Part shown: one piece after another, positions 27,296-37,182 of the stretch
How positions within the stretch are numbered: position 1 is the stretch's first letter
Layout of the letters: every line of letters begins with the position of its first letter
Assembly: GCF_000022525.1 (NCBI RefSeq)
Contig: NC_013009.1
Span: 744,001 to 808,000 of the forward strand
DNA from: Neorickettsia risticii str. Illinois
Lineage (GTDB): Bacteria; Pseudomonadota; Alphaproteobacteria; Rickettsiales; Anaplasmataceae
Direction of reading: 5' to 3'
Length of the DNA stretch: 64,000 nt
Translations under genes and position numbers: made by a program
The notes under the pieces: generated by a model
What the model was told of the DNA's origin: nothing
Database searches by the model: none
The model's input: the letters and a program-made list of their open reading frames with translations, nothing else

Positions 27296-28465
27296 ATGTC
27301 TGCAATCCTAGGGTTTTCACGGAAATTTCCGGTAAAGATAGTACGAGCCAAAGGTATACACCTCTTCGACTCCAATGGAAAGCAGTACTGTGACTTCACA
27401 AGTGGTATCGCAACCGTCAACTTTGGGCATTGCAACGAATACATAAGCAAAAAAGTCAGTGAGCAAATCCATACGTTGTGGCACTGCTCGAATCTTTTTT
27501 CGAGTGAAATCCAAGAACGAACCGCAACAAAACTAATCAATGCAACAAGTTTTGGAGATAAGGTTTTCTTTTGCTCGTCTGGCTTAGAAGCAATAGAAGC
27601 AGCAGTCAAATTTATAAAACGATACTTTTATGAATGCGGTGACACAGCTAAAACCGAAATATTAACACTGAAAAATGGGTTTCACGGAAGGAGTGCTACT
27701 GGTATTTCAGCTGGTGGCACGGAGGAAGCACGTCGCGGGTTTGCACCTTTGTTAAAGGGATTCACACAGGTAGAAGCAAACAACGTGGATGAACTGAAAG
27801 CAAAGGTGAGTCATAATACAGCAGCAGTCATACTCGAACTTATACAGTCCGAGGGTGGAATCTACGAAATAACAAATGATTACCTAGAAAATTTACAGAT
27901 ACTAAGGGAGAAATTTGGATTTCTCTTATGTTTCGATGAAATACAAACAGGCTTCGGAAGAATAGGGCAGCTTTTTCACTATGAAAATCTCGGCGTAGAA
28001 CCAGATTTACTCACGTGCGCGAAGGGAATGGGTAACGGATTTCCAGTAGGTGGATGTATAGTGAGCAAAGGTATTGCCTCTGTACTTCCACTTGGTACTC
28101 ACGGGGGAACCTATTCGGGAAACGCGCTTGCCATGGCAGCTGTTGGTGCGACTTTGGATCTACTAGACAAAGAATTTCTAAGCAATGTGACAAAGATGTC
28201 AGAGTACCTCTCGAGCTCTCTAAGAGAGCTTGCAGCACTTCTTCCAGAGCAGATTATAGATATTAGAGGTAGAGGCTTACTCATGGGAGTAGAGATAGCT
28301 CAAAAAGTAGATACGTGGGATCTACTGCTTAAATGCTTAGAATCGGGACTGGCACTAAATCGCACGTCAAAAAAACAGGTTCTAAGGATTCTACCTCCCC
28401 TGATTGTAGAAAAAAGTAATATAGACTTCGCGGTCGAAGTGCTTTACAAGCACCTGAAAAGTTAG
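27296..28465 (+). CDS. argD: Acetylornithine/succinyldiaminopimelate-type aminotransferase
   Basis: A class III PLP aminotransferase of 389 residues acting in arginine or diaminopimelate metabolism. Visible blocks are FTSGIATVNFGHCNEYI, FCSSGLEAIEAAVKF, FHGRSATG, LCFDEIQTGFGRIG and the PLP-lysine region LLTCAKGMGNGFPVGG. The length is typical of ArgD. Whether it serves arginine, ornithine or DAP synthesis depends on the rest of the genome, which is not visible. Confidence 0.88.
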   Translation: MSAILGFSRKFPVKIVRAKGIHLFDSNGKQYCDFTSGIATVNFGHCNEYISKKVSEQIHTLWHCSNLFSSEIQERTATKLINATSFGDKVFFCSSGLEAIEAAVKFIKRYFYECGDTAKTEILTLKNGFHGRSATGISAGGTEEARRGFAPLLKGFTQVEANNVDELKAKVSHNTAAVILELIQSEGGIYEITNDYLENLQILREKFGFLLCFDEIQTGFGRIGQLFHYENLGVEPDLLTCAKGMGNGFPVGGCIVSKGIASVLPLGTHGGTYSGNALAMAAVGATLDLLDKEFLSNVTKMSEYLSSSLRELAALLPEQIIDIRGRGLLMGVEIAQKVDTWDLLLKCLESGLALNRTSKKQVLRILPPLIVEKSNIDFAVEVLYKHLKS

Positions 28466-28527
28466 GAGATTGAACAAACAGCCGTGGCTTACTAGCGAAT
28501 CTCACTCTTCTCTATTTGATGTCATAG

Positions 28528-29187
28528 CTACGACACCTGCCAACAATCCAATATCTTGATAATTCTTGACGGTCTCCCGTTACTGGAACCATAACTTTCT
28601 ATTTTTCTCACAACCGACATTCCCCTAACAACCTGTCCAAAAACAACGTGTTTACCATCCAACCAGGGAGTCTCTACTGTAGTAATAAAAAACTGTGATC
28701 CATTGGTATTTGGACCACGGTTGGCCATGGAAACCTTTCCGGGACCAGTATGCTTTATGACAAAGTTTTCATCGGGAAAAACATCATTGTTGTATATCGA
28801 GTGGCCACCCGTACCATTACCTCGAGTAAAGTCACCGCCTTGTATCATAAAGGAAGGTATTATCCTATGAAACACAGAACCTTTGTAGCCAAACCCATTC
28901 TCACCCGTACAGAGTTGAAGAAAGTTTTCTGCAGTTTTAGGTACTACGTCCGCTGCAAGCTCAATCTCTATTTCACCCAACATCTCAGCGCCAGCACCTA
29001 TCTCGAGACGTACTACGGGATTTGCGTTCTTCTCTCTCATTTGCTGAACCTTATGGAAACTTACGTGCTCGGGATACGATAACACACTCTCTTGAGACTG
29101 CAGGAACACTATAGAAGCATACGAGCAACGAATGCCACAAAAAAACAGAACAAACGCAGTGATAGTTGCTACACTCGCCCTCGTCAT
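28528..29187 (-). CDS. Exported cyclophilin-type peptidyl-prolyl isomerase
   Basis: A 219-residue PPIase with an N-terminal hydrophobic export segment (about residues 8-26) and a complete cyclophilin domain. [15 protein letters not shown] holds the catalytic arginine, followed by [13 protein letters not shown] and [12 protein letters not shown]. It would assist folding of periplasmic or outer-membrane proteins such as the NSP barrels; that link is inference. Convergent with argD. Confidence 0.93.
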   Translation of the reverse strand: MTRASVATITAFVLFFCGIRCSYASIVFLQSQESVLSYPEHVSFHKVQQMREKNANPVVRLEIGAGAEMLGEIEIELAADVVPKTAENFLQLCTGENGFGYKGSVFHRIIPSFMIQGGDFTRGNGTGGHSIYNNDVFPDENFVIKHTGPGKVSMANRGPNTNGSQFFITTVETPWLDGKHVVFGQVVRGMSVVRKIESYGSSNGRPSRIIKILDCWQVS

Positions 29188-29326
29188 ACTCTAGAATTGA
29201 AAGTATCATATGGTAGTACTCGCAATTAAATAAAAAGCTATTAATAGAAAAGCCAGACAACGAAGAGCCTATAACAGTATTTATCCATACATGGAGCTGT
29301 AAAGTTTAGCTGCCTTGACGCAGTAA

Positions 29327-30049
29327 TCAGAATGAACCATTCAGAATACCTAAACGTCTGGCAACCTCTCTGTAGTACTTACTTACTCCGCCTAAATCCT
29401 TTCTGAAGCGATCTTTATCCATTTTTTCTTTTGTGCCAGTGTCCCAAAAACGACAAGTATCCGGACTAATTTCATCAATTAGAATAATCTGCTCATCATA
29501 GAAACCAAATTCAAGCTTCAGGTCCACAAGTGTGATACCGGCGGAGGACAACGAACCACTTAGAAAATCATTTATTCTCCATGCCATGACTTTCATTTCC
29601 TCTATCTCGGACTGTCTGAGCCAATTAAATGAAAGAATGTGATCGTCAGTAACCATCGGATCTCCAAGAGAGTCACTTTTGTAATATGTCTCTATCAGCG
29701 GAGCATCAAGGGTCATGCCCTCTTCCAAACCGAGCCTTTTTGCAAGACCACCCGCAACTATATTTCGTACGACGACTTCAATGGGTATTAATTCCGCTTT
29801 TTTTACAAGCTGCTCTCTCATGTTCAGCACTTTCACAAAATGTGTCTTAATTCCAACATTTTGCAGATTTTGCATGAAGAAGGCCGATATATAGTTATTA
29901 ATTACTCCCTTACCTGGAATAACAGAATGTTTCTGATTATTATAAGCCGTAACATCATCCTTAAAATGCTGCGTTACAAGGTTAGGATTGTCAGGAAAAC
30001 TAAACAGTATCTTAGCTTTCCCTTCGTAGATTTTTCGCCTTTCCCTCAT
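29327..30049 (-). CDS. purC: Phosphoribosylaminoimidazole-succinocarboxamide synthase
   Basis: The enzyme joins CAIR and aspartate in purine synthesis. I use the ATG at 30049 (MRERRKIYEGKAKILFSF); a longer frame begins with TTG at 30076 and adds nine unlikely residues. YEGKAKILF, VVRNIVAGGLAKR and LVDLKLEFGF and DEISPDTCRFWD are family signatures. 240 residues, normal length. PurC, with prs and folD nearby, supports autonomous purine synthesis, as known for this family of intracellular bacteria. Confidence 0.96.
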   Translation of the reverse strand: MRERRKIYEGKAKILFSFPDNPNLVTQHFKDDVTAYNNQKHSVIPGKGVINNYISAFFMQNLQNVGIKTHFVKVLNMREQLVKKAELIPIEVVVRNIVAGGLAKRLGLEEGMTLDAPLIETYYKSDSLGDPMVTDDHILSFNWLRQSEIEEMKVMAWRINDFLSGSLSSAGITLVDLKLEFGFYDEQIILIDEISPDTCRFWDTGTKEKMDKDRFRKDLGGVSKYYREVARRLGILNGSF

Positions 30050-30362
30050 TGTCAACCCAACACTCAAAGACCCCAAAAAGTACCAGGATTATAGCATAAA
30101 GCAATCTACTTAACGATGTAGAGAAAGTTTATTTTGACTTTGACTACCAGATATGAGTCTAAAGTGAGTCCTTCCTTTATAAAACAAACGTTTGATCGCA
30201 AATCCATACTATTCTCAGAAACATAAGAAGCAAGATATGACGTATGGTTTGGACTGGTTTCAATTCTATCTTTCCCTTTTAGTGAGAGTATAGTGTGGAC
30301 AAACTTCCATTGTGTACTCAGAATGGAAATGTCGCCTATGGCTGGTTTTGAACGACGAAGTT

Positions 30363-30965
30363 ATGTTTAAGGGAATAGTGCAAACACTAGGTTTAGTGAC
30401 AAAGTTAAGCATGAGGGATAGAGAAATTTGCCTTGTAGTTGATGCAAAAGAATTGGCACAGAATGTGGAACTCGGTTCTTCTGTAGCATGTAATGGTGTT
30501 TGTCTCACAGTAACTTCCATCACCAACACAGAACTAGAATTCTATGTCTCTCAGGAAACATTTAGTAGAACGAATTTCCATGCACTTGAGGAAGGTTCGA
30601 AGGTAAACTTGGAAACTTCTCTGAGGATTGGTGATACACTCGACGGACATTTTGTACAGGGCCATGTTGATGAAACTACTACAATTACTGCAATAGAAAA
30701 AACTGGTGAATCACACGTTTTCACGTTTGCCCTTACAGAAGGGATTTCACCGTTTATAACGTACAAGGGTAGCGTCTGCATCGACGGTACCTCTCTCACG
30801 GTTAACGAAGTATTTGAAAATAAGTTTAGTGTCAACATCATTCCATATACTTGGAGTCACACTATTTTTCACAGCAACAAAGTTGGCGATAAGGTCAATG
30901 TGGAGAGCGATTTGTTAGCTCGCTACCTAAAACGATTGTTCGAGCATAGCAGACTTGTGGTATAG
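30363..30965 (+). CDS. ribE: Riboflavin synthase alpha subunit
   Basis: It dismutates 6,7-dimethyl-8-ribityllumazine to riboflavin, which is required for FAD (for example in photolyase and complex I). I start at the ATG at 30363 (MFKGIVQTLGLV), matching the invariant MF-G-I start. The 200 residues contain the two tandem lumazine-binding repeats: SVACNGVCLTV in the first and YKGSVCIDGTSLTVNEV in the second, with GHFVQGHVD between them. The upstream in-frame extension has no family match. Confidence 0.95.
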   Translation: MFKGIVQTLGLVTKLSMRDREICLVVDAKELAQNVELGSSVACNGVCLTVTSITNTELEFYVSQETFSRTNFHALEEGSKVNLETSLRIGDTLDGHFVQGHVDETTTITAIEKTGESHVFTFALTEGISPFITYKGSVCIDGTSLTVNEVFENKFSVNIIPYTWSHTIFHSNKVGDKVNVESDLLARYLKRLFEHSRLVV

Positions 30966-31069
30966 CACCGTTACATCTGTACGTGATGGTGCGGGATCGC
31001 CACTTATACTTGATTTCTCCTCTATTTAGGCTTACTAACTTCACTCTGTAATGACTCGACTCACACTCG

Positions 31070-31870
31070 GTGACATGTTCCATAGTTTTACCGTATCTTG
31101 ACCCAGTTGCCTTTTCTTTTGGCCCTATTACGGTGAGATGGTACGCCTTTGCATATATTTTTGGTATAGTCTACGGTTATCTTTTTGTTTCGAAGCACTC
31201 GAATCTTACATGCAAGGAGCTAGATAGTCTTTTTTACTACACCACACTGGGAATAATCTTTGGTGGTAGACTGGGCTATGTCGTTTTTTATAATTCGACC
31301 TATTACATCGCAAATCCACTTGAAATATTGATGCTGTGGCGTGGAGGTATGTCATTTCACGGTGGCCTTCTCGGACTGATACTAGCGCTGTTTCTTTTCT
31401 CGTGTCAGCACTTGTACAAATTTTTCTACCTTACAGATTTAATTACTCCCACTGCAAGCCTAGGTATTTTTCTTGGAAGGATCGGGAACTTCGTGAATGC
31501 GGAACTATATGGTAGACCAACAACGCGTAGTTGGGGTGTCATTTTCCCAAATGGTGATGGTCTCCCTAGGCACCCAGTACAGCTCTATGAGGGATTCCTT
31601 GAAGGGTTTCTCCTTTTCTTAGCTATGCAACTACTCTTCTTCAAGACACCTATCTTGAAATACCCTGGAATGCTATCCGGAATCTGGCTCAGCTTATATG
31701 GCTCGACAAGGATGATTCTAGAGAATTTTAGGGAACCAGATCCTCAAATTGGTTATTTCTTTCACTTTGTTACTATGGGACAAATTCTGTCTTTGCCTAT
31801 GATAGGAATGGGCATTGCGATGATTTTAATCGCGACAAAGACGTTCAAGGAGTATGTCCCAGGTAACTGA
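31070..31870 (+). CDS. lgt: Prolipoprotein diacylglyceryl transferase
   Basis: Lgt attaches diacylglycerol to the lipobox cysteine of prolipoproteins in the inner membrane. The 266 residues have about seven hydrophobic helices and the signature HGGLLG followed by GRIGNFVNAELYGRPT. RHPVQLYEGFLEG is also typical. Its presence makes lipidation of lipobox proteins in this organism plausible, including the lipobox-bearing VirB6 proteins in this window. Confidence 0.96.
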   Translation: MTCSIVLPYLDPVAFSFGPITVRWYAFAYIFGIVYGYLFVSKHSNLTCKELDSLFYYTTLGIIFGGRLGYVVFYNSTYYIANPLEILMLWRGGMSFHGGLLGLILALFLFSCQHLYKFFYLTDLITPTASLGIFLGRIGNFVNAELYGRPTTRSWGVIFPNGDGLPRHPVQLYEGFLEGFLLFLAMQLLFFKTPILKYPGMLSGIWLSLYGSTRMILENFREPDPQIGYFFHFVTMGQILSLPMIGMGIAMILIATKTFKEYVPGN

Positions 31871-31912
31871 GACTCAGCGGCCCTTCGGCACAGATCTTGA
31901 CAATACGGAATT

Positions 31913-32932
31913 CTATCCGGACCGCACCCTCAAAAAGGAAACACAAATACCAAGCAGAATGAAAGCCATTATTTGATGCAGCAATGCAATATCAATTGGT
32001 ATATGGAAAAGCAGCGTTAGAACACCGAAAAACATTTGCAGCAACATCATTGATGCCACCAAAAAAACTCTCGCACGAAACGCTCTATCGTAAAAGAATG
32101 AAATTACAAGACATATAAGACACACAAAGGTCAACAGGAAACCATTCATTCTATGCAAAAACTGCACAGCAACTGGATCATCGAACCACTTTAAACTTAC
32201 TTTATGAAATATCTCAGCAGGAAAAAATTCTCCATTCATCAGAGGAAATGTACTGCATATGAGGCCAGCTTTCAGCCCAGCTACAAGGCCTCCAAGTACA
32301 ATTTGCATACTCAAGAGGAACATAAGTGAGCACCCAACTAGGTACCATTTGAACAGTGGTCCCTCGATTACTGTCGGTGATAGAAATTCGTAGACCAACA
32401 CCATGAAAAGTAAAGATGCACAAAAAAGATGCAAAGCAAGTCTATAGTGACTAACGGCTGGCACATCTAACAAACCGCTTTTAACCATGTACCACCCAAC
32501 AAATCCTTGTATTAGTCCCAGGATCAAAGCAAAGCATAACCTCAATTGGGACTCCCTACCTAGATTACCTACAACGAAAAAATAAACCAAACCTATAAAG
32601 AAAACTAACCCCAGTATCCTTCCAACAAGCCGGTGAAAATATTCTACCAAGTAAATGAACTGAAACTCAGCGTAGGAAATGGAAAAGTGACGTACTTTAT
32701 ACTCAGGAGTATTTTTGTACTTATCAAACTCCTTCTGCCATGCATTCTTGCTAAGTGGTGGAATCACTCCAGTTACTGGCTTCCATTCAGTAATTGATAA
32801 TCCAGACTCAGTTAATCTCGTGAAACCACCAATTGACACCATTGACAATATCAGAAGTATACAGACAGCAAGCCATGTTCTATAAGACATTGCAATCACA
32901 CTCTTTAGCAACTTCAACACGGCAATGATCAC
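31913..32932 (-). CDS. ctaA: Heme A synthase (COX15/CtaA type 2)
   Basis: This inner-membrane monooxygenase converts heme O to heme A for aa3-type cytochrome oxidase. The 339-residue protein has about eight membrane helices. GGFTRLTESGLSITEWKP, EYFHRLVGRILG, HYRLALHLFCASL and FLHRMNGFLL contain the conserved histidines of the COX15 fold. Either the first ATG or the ATG at 32890 (MSYRTWLAV) could be the start. Convergent with lgt. Confidence 0.95.
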   Translation of the reverse strand: MIIAVLKLLKSVIAMSYRTWLAVCILLILSMVSIGGFTRLTESGLSITEWKPVTGVIPPLSKNAWQKEFDKYKNTPEYKVRHFSISYAEFQFIYLVEYFHRLVGRILGLVFFIGLVYFFVVGNLGRESQLRLCFALILGLIQGFVGWYMVKSGLLDVPAVSHYRLALHLFCASLLFMVLVYEFLSPTVIEGPLFKWYLVGCSLMFLLSMQIVLGGLVAGLKAGLICSTFPLMNGEFFPAEIFHKVSLKWFDDPVAVQFLHRMNGFLLTFVCLICLVISFFYDRAFRARVFLVASMMLLQMFFGVLTLLFHIPIDIALLHQIMAFILLGICVSFLRVRSG

Positions 32933-33049
32933 ATAAAACTGTGCAATGAAAAAGTTCGTATATACAAATACTGAAGGAGAAGCAGGCTCTTAAAACTAAA
33001 TTCGATAAAAAAAGCGAATGAGTAGTTTTGAGTTGGATTAATGAAGACG

Positions 33050-33079
33050 TTGAAACCATTCATGAATACGTAGTACAAT
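33050..33079 (+). promoter_or_regulatory. Sigma70-type promoter of rpmH-rnpA-yidD
   Basis: TTGAAA at 33050-33055 and TACAAT at 33074-33079 are separated by 18 bp, 34 bp before the rpmH start. Confidence 0.65.
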
Positions 33080-33113
33080 CCACCTTATTGTGTTCCTGCT
33101 GTTGGAGCTAGAA

Positions 33114-33248
33114 ATGAAGAGGACTTATCAACCAAGTAAAATAGTACGTAAAAGACGGCATGGATTTAGAGCTCGTATGGCGAGCAAAAGTGGCAGAGCT
33201 ATAATCAATAATAGGAGAAGAAAGGGTAGACACGTCTTGTGCGCTTAA
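33114..33248 (+). CDS. rpmH: 50S ribosomal protein L34
   Basis: Reading the sequence directly gives a 44-residue protein beginning [20 protein letters not shown] and ending GRHVLCA, unmistakably L34. The frame is intact. The rnpA start codon lies inside its last codons (10-bp overlap), the conserved rpmH-rnpA linkage. Confidence 0.96.
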   Translation: MKRTYQPSKIVRKRRHGFRARMASKSGRAIINNRRRKGRHVLCA

Positions 33249-33580
33249 GAGGAGTCAGAACTCTTTCTGGCAGGACGTTTCGGTACTATCAATGTAACAG
33301 CTTTGGCTGTCGTTCTGGGAGTGTTCTGCTACTTGTATCGCGCGGGACAACCGTGGAGCCTATGGTGGGGTTTATAGTGACAAAAAAGGTCGGTTCTGCG
33401 GTTAAGCGGAATAAGGTTCGCAGAAAATTACGTGCATTGCTTCCTTTTCTTATCTCCATGAAGAAACTGCTGAACCGTGCTTATATATTCATTCCCTCAC
33501 CTGCGTCTGTGTTTTCCGACTTTTCAGCAATAAGGGAGGATGTGTTGTCTTGTCTGGAGAGGGCAGGTCGCTCGCATTAG
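33239..33580 (+). CDS. rnpA: Ribonuclease P protein component
   Basis: The protein subunit of RNase P assists 5' maturation of tRNAs. The 113-residue product starts at a GTG overlapping rpmH by 10 bp. The RNA-binding signature [17 protein letters not shown] is present (about residues 49-65), preceded by a beta-rich segment [10 protein letters not shown]. The context rpmH-rnpA-yidD confirms the call. The RNase P RNA gene is not in this window. Confidence 0.92.
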   Translation: MRLRGVRTLSGRTFRYYQCNSFGCRSGSVLLLVSRGTTVEPMVGFIVTKKVGSAVKRNKVRRKLRALLPFLISMKKLLNRAYIFIPSPASVFSDFSAIREDVLSCLERAGRSH

Positions 33581-33894
33581 CTATGATGCTGTCCATCTTT
33601 GCCTTTGTTTTTTGCTGCGTCCTGTTGTATCTGCAAAACGGCAGAGGCTTTTTCGCCAGTCTCGCGGTACTTGCGATTACTTTCTATAAGTATGCAATAT
33701 CACCGCTGAAACCACGATGTTGTATATACGAACATACTTGTTCGGAATACGCATTGGAAATGTTAAAGACACATCCCCTACCAAAGGCTATATTCCTCTC
33801 TCTCAAGCGTCTTTTGAGCTGTCACCCGTTTGTGCAGCATAAATTCCAACAAAACTGTACAAGGAAGACTTTTAATAAGCACCTCCCGAAATAG
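33550..33894 (+). CDS. yidD: Membrane protein insertion efficiency factor YidD
   Basis: YidD is a small membrane-associated protein that helps YidC insert membrane proteins. The 114-residue product has an N-terminal hydrophobic segment, longer than in short YidD forms, and the signature FYKYAISPLKPRCCIYEHTCSEYALEML-like region (split here: YKYAISPLKPR, then CSEYA). It overlaps rnpA by 31 bp. The end of the gene faces virB6-4 at only 12 bp. The usual next gene, yidC, is missing here. Confidence 0.9.
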   Translation: MSGEGRSLALAMMLSIFAFVFCCVLLYLQNGRGFFASLAVLAITFYKYAISPLKPRCCIYEHTCSEYALEMLKTHPLPKAIFLSLKRLLSCHPFVQHKFQQNCTRKTFNKHLPK

Positions 33895-33906
33895 TACTAT
33901 TAGGTA

Positions 33907-36900
33907 TTATTCCTCGGGTTTTTCCTCAGTTTCAGTAACCTGGCCTGGCAATTTCCGCCCTTTACGTTTCCTCGTAGACTTCTTGGCTTGCTTTTCTCCT
34001 GAAGTAACACTATGCAAAGGATCTTCAGATGTACTTTGTCTGTCTGCAGCACCTTTCATAAGGGAGGCAAAAATATTTTCACCATCCTGAGTGACATTAG
34101 AAAACGCAGAAGCAGTGTTTCCTGTGTCGGAACCTTGAGTAATATCTTGTCCCATTCTACCATGGGACGCTGACTCGAGACGGGTTTCATCAGTACTCAT
34201 ATCTTCAGGTAATCTTCCTGAAACATCAGACGTACCAATTTCTTCCCCTGCGGAATCACGAGGCGTTTCTTCTACAGCGGTTCGAGGTGTTAATTCTGGA
34301 GACATCTCATCAGTACTCATATCTTCAGGTAATCTTCCTGAAACATCAGACGTACCAATTTCTTCCCCTGCGGAATCACGAGGCGTTTCTTCTACAGCGG
34401 TTCGAGGTGTTAATTCTGGAGACGTTTCATCAGTATTAACAAATTCAGGAAGCTCCAACGAAATATCAGGAGTTGTGTTTTCGAATTCGATCTCGCTATA
34501 TGAAGGAGGTAATGAATTAGGATGATGTGATAGATTTTCATTAGCGTCTGAACTTTTATCTATCGAAAGATCATTCTCAGTAAAACTAGAGAAATCAGCA
34601 GTTGGCTTTTCATTCCGTTTTACATCATCCACGCGTTCCGGTAATTTCTCACGTTGAATGCCAAGATAGTAATCATGAATTTTTTCCCGTTCACAGACGT
34701 AGAGTTTATGTAAACCACCAAAAAGACTTTCCTCCTTTGCTCCAACGAAATACTTATCCGACATGTGTTTAAGACCACCAAAAAGCATTTTTATTCCTGG
34801 TGAATCACTTAAATCCCTAGTACCTACAACCGATACAAGATGGTACCCAATGAGAGCCTGTGTATAGTTGATTTGCCTAAAGGCTTTTTTCTCATAATAG
34901 TGATCACTGAGCTCTGAATTCACACCCAAGAGATAACCTGTACCCTTGACTATACCACTGGAGACGTCACCGACAGTTGAGAGTACTTTCATTGTGGTTT
35001 CACCCAAGTTTGTCTCGTTTAATTTGGCTGCGATAGTCTCACCAACACGACTTCTGAGAGAAGCAATATCATCTATACCGCTGCGTACTCTACTAAGCAC
35101 AGGAAGCTTGTCGGCAAGCGCACCTATAATCATTTTTCCAGCTCTGTAGAGTCCACCTATACCATCCTGAGCAGCATAAGCACCACCTATCACAGCTTGG
35201 AATGGTGATGCACCAACGAGCGCCGCCCCTATAGACTGACAAAGGTCCCTCATGTGGAACATAATCACCGAAAGAAGCAACAGAACAAACACCTCGGCCA
35301 TATCAAGCAGGCCAGAATCAGACTCTCTTATCTCCTCTATCCGCTCCCAATCTGCTCCTTTCCCAGCAAAACCAGCAATCCTGCAATCAGCATTGCTAAT
35401 TTGTGGATCATAGAATGGATAATCAACAAATCTACAACCTTTTTCTTTGTAATAAGGTGGTATATCAATCACTTTTGCACCACCAGTAAACTCAACTCGT
35501 TTACTCTCCCACATGTGAGTTATACTGAGCGGCATAAACTTCTGCCCAGGTGTCCAAGCGTAAACGGAAACATTAAATGGAAAAACCCAGAACTTGTTGC
35601 AACAGACCGTGTAACCTGTGTTTCTATAAAATTGGTCCTTTATCATTGCTGAAAACAGCGAAACTACAGTAAAGATCATTATCGCTTGGAAACAGAAACT
35701 CAGTGCCTGGGTAAACCAGTTATCGAAAGTATGTTTAAGCTGTCCGAATAGCATTCCCAAAAATAGAATTGGCATCAAAACAATCAACACCGATATCCCT
35801 ACGAGGGCGGTTATGTAAACAACAAAAGCATATGCAACAAGTACAACGTAGATTACCAGTATAAAGAAAAGGATTAACCACCAAAAAACTCCCAATGGAT
35901 ACGCAAGTAGGATCGCCTTGACTTTTGTCGAAACGAGCATCTTGAACAAAATGTTCACGGTATCATCAAGAAAAGCAAAAGGTCGATCTGGCTGGTAACC
36001 AGCACCAGTATGAGAATTTACCACTGCTATGACTTCATTTAGTCCATCTATAAACAGACGGAACAAATTGTTATAGAAAAAATCCCAGCTACTCGGAGAA
36101 ATTAGCTGAAGAATAATTGCCATTTTTAAAACTTTTATCAGTAACTCACTTGGCGGACTTTCAGACATTCCCATAAGGAACCTAAGACCTGTGAGAACAA
36201 TCATCAGAACTATTAGCGCCTTCACTAATGAAACATAGTCGTTATTAGACGTAATGGCCCTGTATATCGCCTCGTTCTGTCCGGTAAGAAGATCCTGTAG
36301 CGTGGAACGTACACTCTCAAAAAATTTTGCAGTATTTTTTGGATCAACCACTCCTGTACGAAATTCCAGAGAATAACCACCCATGTTATTCTGGTAGAAC
36401 ACGTCCATAAGTTTGTAGTAGATTCTCCAGTCAGGTTCCAATTTTAAACGCGTGCAATCGCTTGTAAAAACCGACTTTATAGTAATATTATCGCCCGTGT
36501 ATCCAACGTGGATTGTTGGAGAAGATGGATTTGCAATGGAGGAAAAAGTAGTATTAGGATTCGGATCACCAGGACGGTGAAAAAGTAGATACAATCCATA
36601 CCCCTTTTCTAATATGCATCCAGACTCGGAAAATTTAGGATCTATTTTTGCACCGTTAATCAAGCAACCTGTTGTAATATCGGTCATTTGTGCTGGCAAG
36701 TAGGTGCAGGACTGGTTTGGAAAATTCCTCCTAAATTCTTCACTAGCTCCATTCAAAGCGTCGTAGTCAATGTCTCCACAACGGAAAACCTTTTGTATTT
36801 CGTCCTTAGAAAAACGGAGCGCGCTACGCGCAGGCATAAACAACCACCGTCCCTCCACATTCAAAGTGATTGGTTCACCCGAAGTAACATAACCGGAATC

Positions 36901-37182
36901 CTCCCAGCGCATCAGCTGCTTGCCTGAAGTATTGTCCTCTAAACCAAGCAGTGCTGCATCTGACTTAAGAAGTGGGCTATCACGCTCAATTAACGCGGAA
37001 GCACTTGACTTAGGTATACCAAAATCGTCTGCTGCTATACATCTTGGACACACATTTTCACATTTTTCACAGCCAGACAGTAAAAACAGTCCAAATATGA
37101 GTACAAGAACGCGCTTCAAAGCATTCGGATAGTATCGTGTTACACAATTACTTACTTTTGCTACCCTAATCTTTTTCATCAT
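33907..37182 (-). CDS. virB6-4: VirB6-family T4SS channel protein, fourth paralogue
   Basis: VirB6 proteins are polytopic inner-membrane components that line the substrate path of VirB/D4 type IV secretion systems. About 1091 residues are read from the ATG at 37182, which follows AGGTAGG. A lipobox-like N-terminus (LFLLSGC, C38) precedes a non-membrane domain of about 280 residues. The TrbL/VirB6 membrane core follows at about 315-620, containing SWDFFYNNLFRLFIDGLNE. The C-terminal third is polar. It includes PPSYSEI (Y895) and two near-identical 40-residue acidic repeats, ending in a basic RKRKGRK segment. The size far exceeds Agrobacterium VirB6 (about 300 residues), as known for Rickettsiales. 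It overlaps virB6-3 by 17 bp. Confidence 0.9.
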   Translation of the reverse strand: MMKKIRVAKVSNCVTRYYPNALKRVLVLIFGLFLLSGCEKCENVCPRCIAADDFGIPKSSASALIERDSPLLKSDAALLGLEDNTSGKQLMRWEDSGYVTSGEPITLNVEGRWLFMPARSALRFSKDEIQKVFRCGDIDYDALNGASEEFRRNFPNQSCTYLPAQMTDITTGCLINGAKIDPKFSESGCILEKGYGLYLLFHRPGDPNPNTTFSSIANPSSPTIHVGYTGDNITIKSVFTSDCTRLKLEPDWRIYYKLMDVFYQNNMGGYSLEFRTGVVDPKNTAKFFESVRSTLQDLLTGQNEAIYRAITSNNDYVSLVKALIVLMIVLTGLRFLMGMSESPPSELLIKVLKMAIILQLISPSSWDFFYNNLFRLFIDGLNEVIAVVNSHTGAGYQPDRPFAFLDDTVNILFKMLVSTKVKAILLAYPLGVFWWLILFFILVIYVVLVAYAFVVYITALVGISVLIVLMPILFLGMLFGQLKHTFDNWFTQALSFCFQAIMIFTVVSLFSAMIKDQFYRNTGYTVCCNKFWVFPFNVSVYAWTPGQKFMPLSITHMWESKRVEFTGGAKVIDIPPYYKEKGCRFVDYPFYDPQISNADCRIAGFAGKGADWERIEEIRESDSGLLDMAEVFVLLLLSVIMFHMRDLCQSIGAALVGASPFQAVIGGAYAAQDGIGGLYRAGKMIIGALADKLPVLSRVRSGIDDIASLRSRVGETIAAKLNETNLGETTMKVLSTVGDVSSGIVKGTGYLLGVNSELSDHYYEKKAFRQINYTQALIGYHLVSVVGTRDLSDSPGIKMLFGGLKHMSDKYFVGAKEESLFGGLHKLYVCEREKIHDYYLGIQREKLPERVDDVKRNEKPTADFSSFTENDLSIDKSSDANENLSHHPNSLPPSYSEIEFENTTPDISLELPEFVNTDETSPELTPRTAVEETPRDSAGEEIGTSDVSGRLPEDMSTDEMSPELTPRTAVEETPRDSAGEEIGTSDVSGRLPEDMSTDETRLESASHGRMGQDITQGSDTGNTASAFSNVTQDGENIFASLMKGAADRQSTSEDPLHSVTSGEKQAKKSTRKRKGRKLPGQVTETEEKPEE
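34187..34436 (-). repeat. Tandem 120-bp duplication in virB6-4
   Basis: Copies at about 34187-34303 and 34307-34423 are essentially identical with a period of 120 bp, encoding two 40-residue units of the type ELTPRTAVEETPRDSAGEE. Identity at the DNA level suggests a recent duplication or ongoing homogenisation. Confidence 0.93.
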
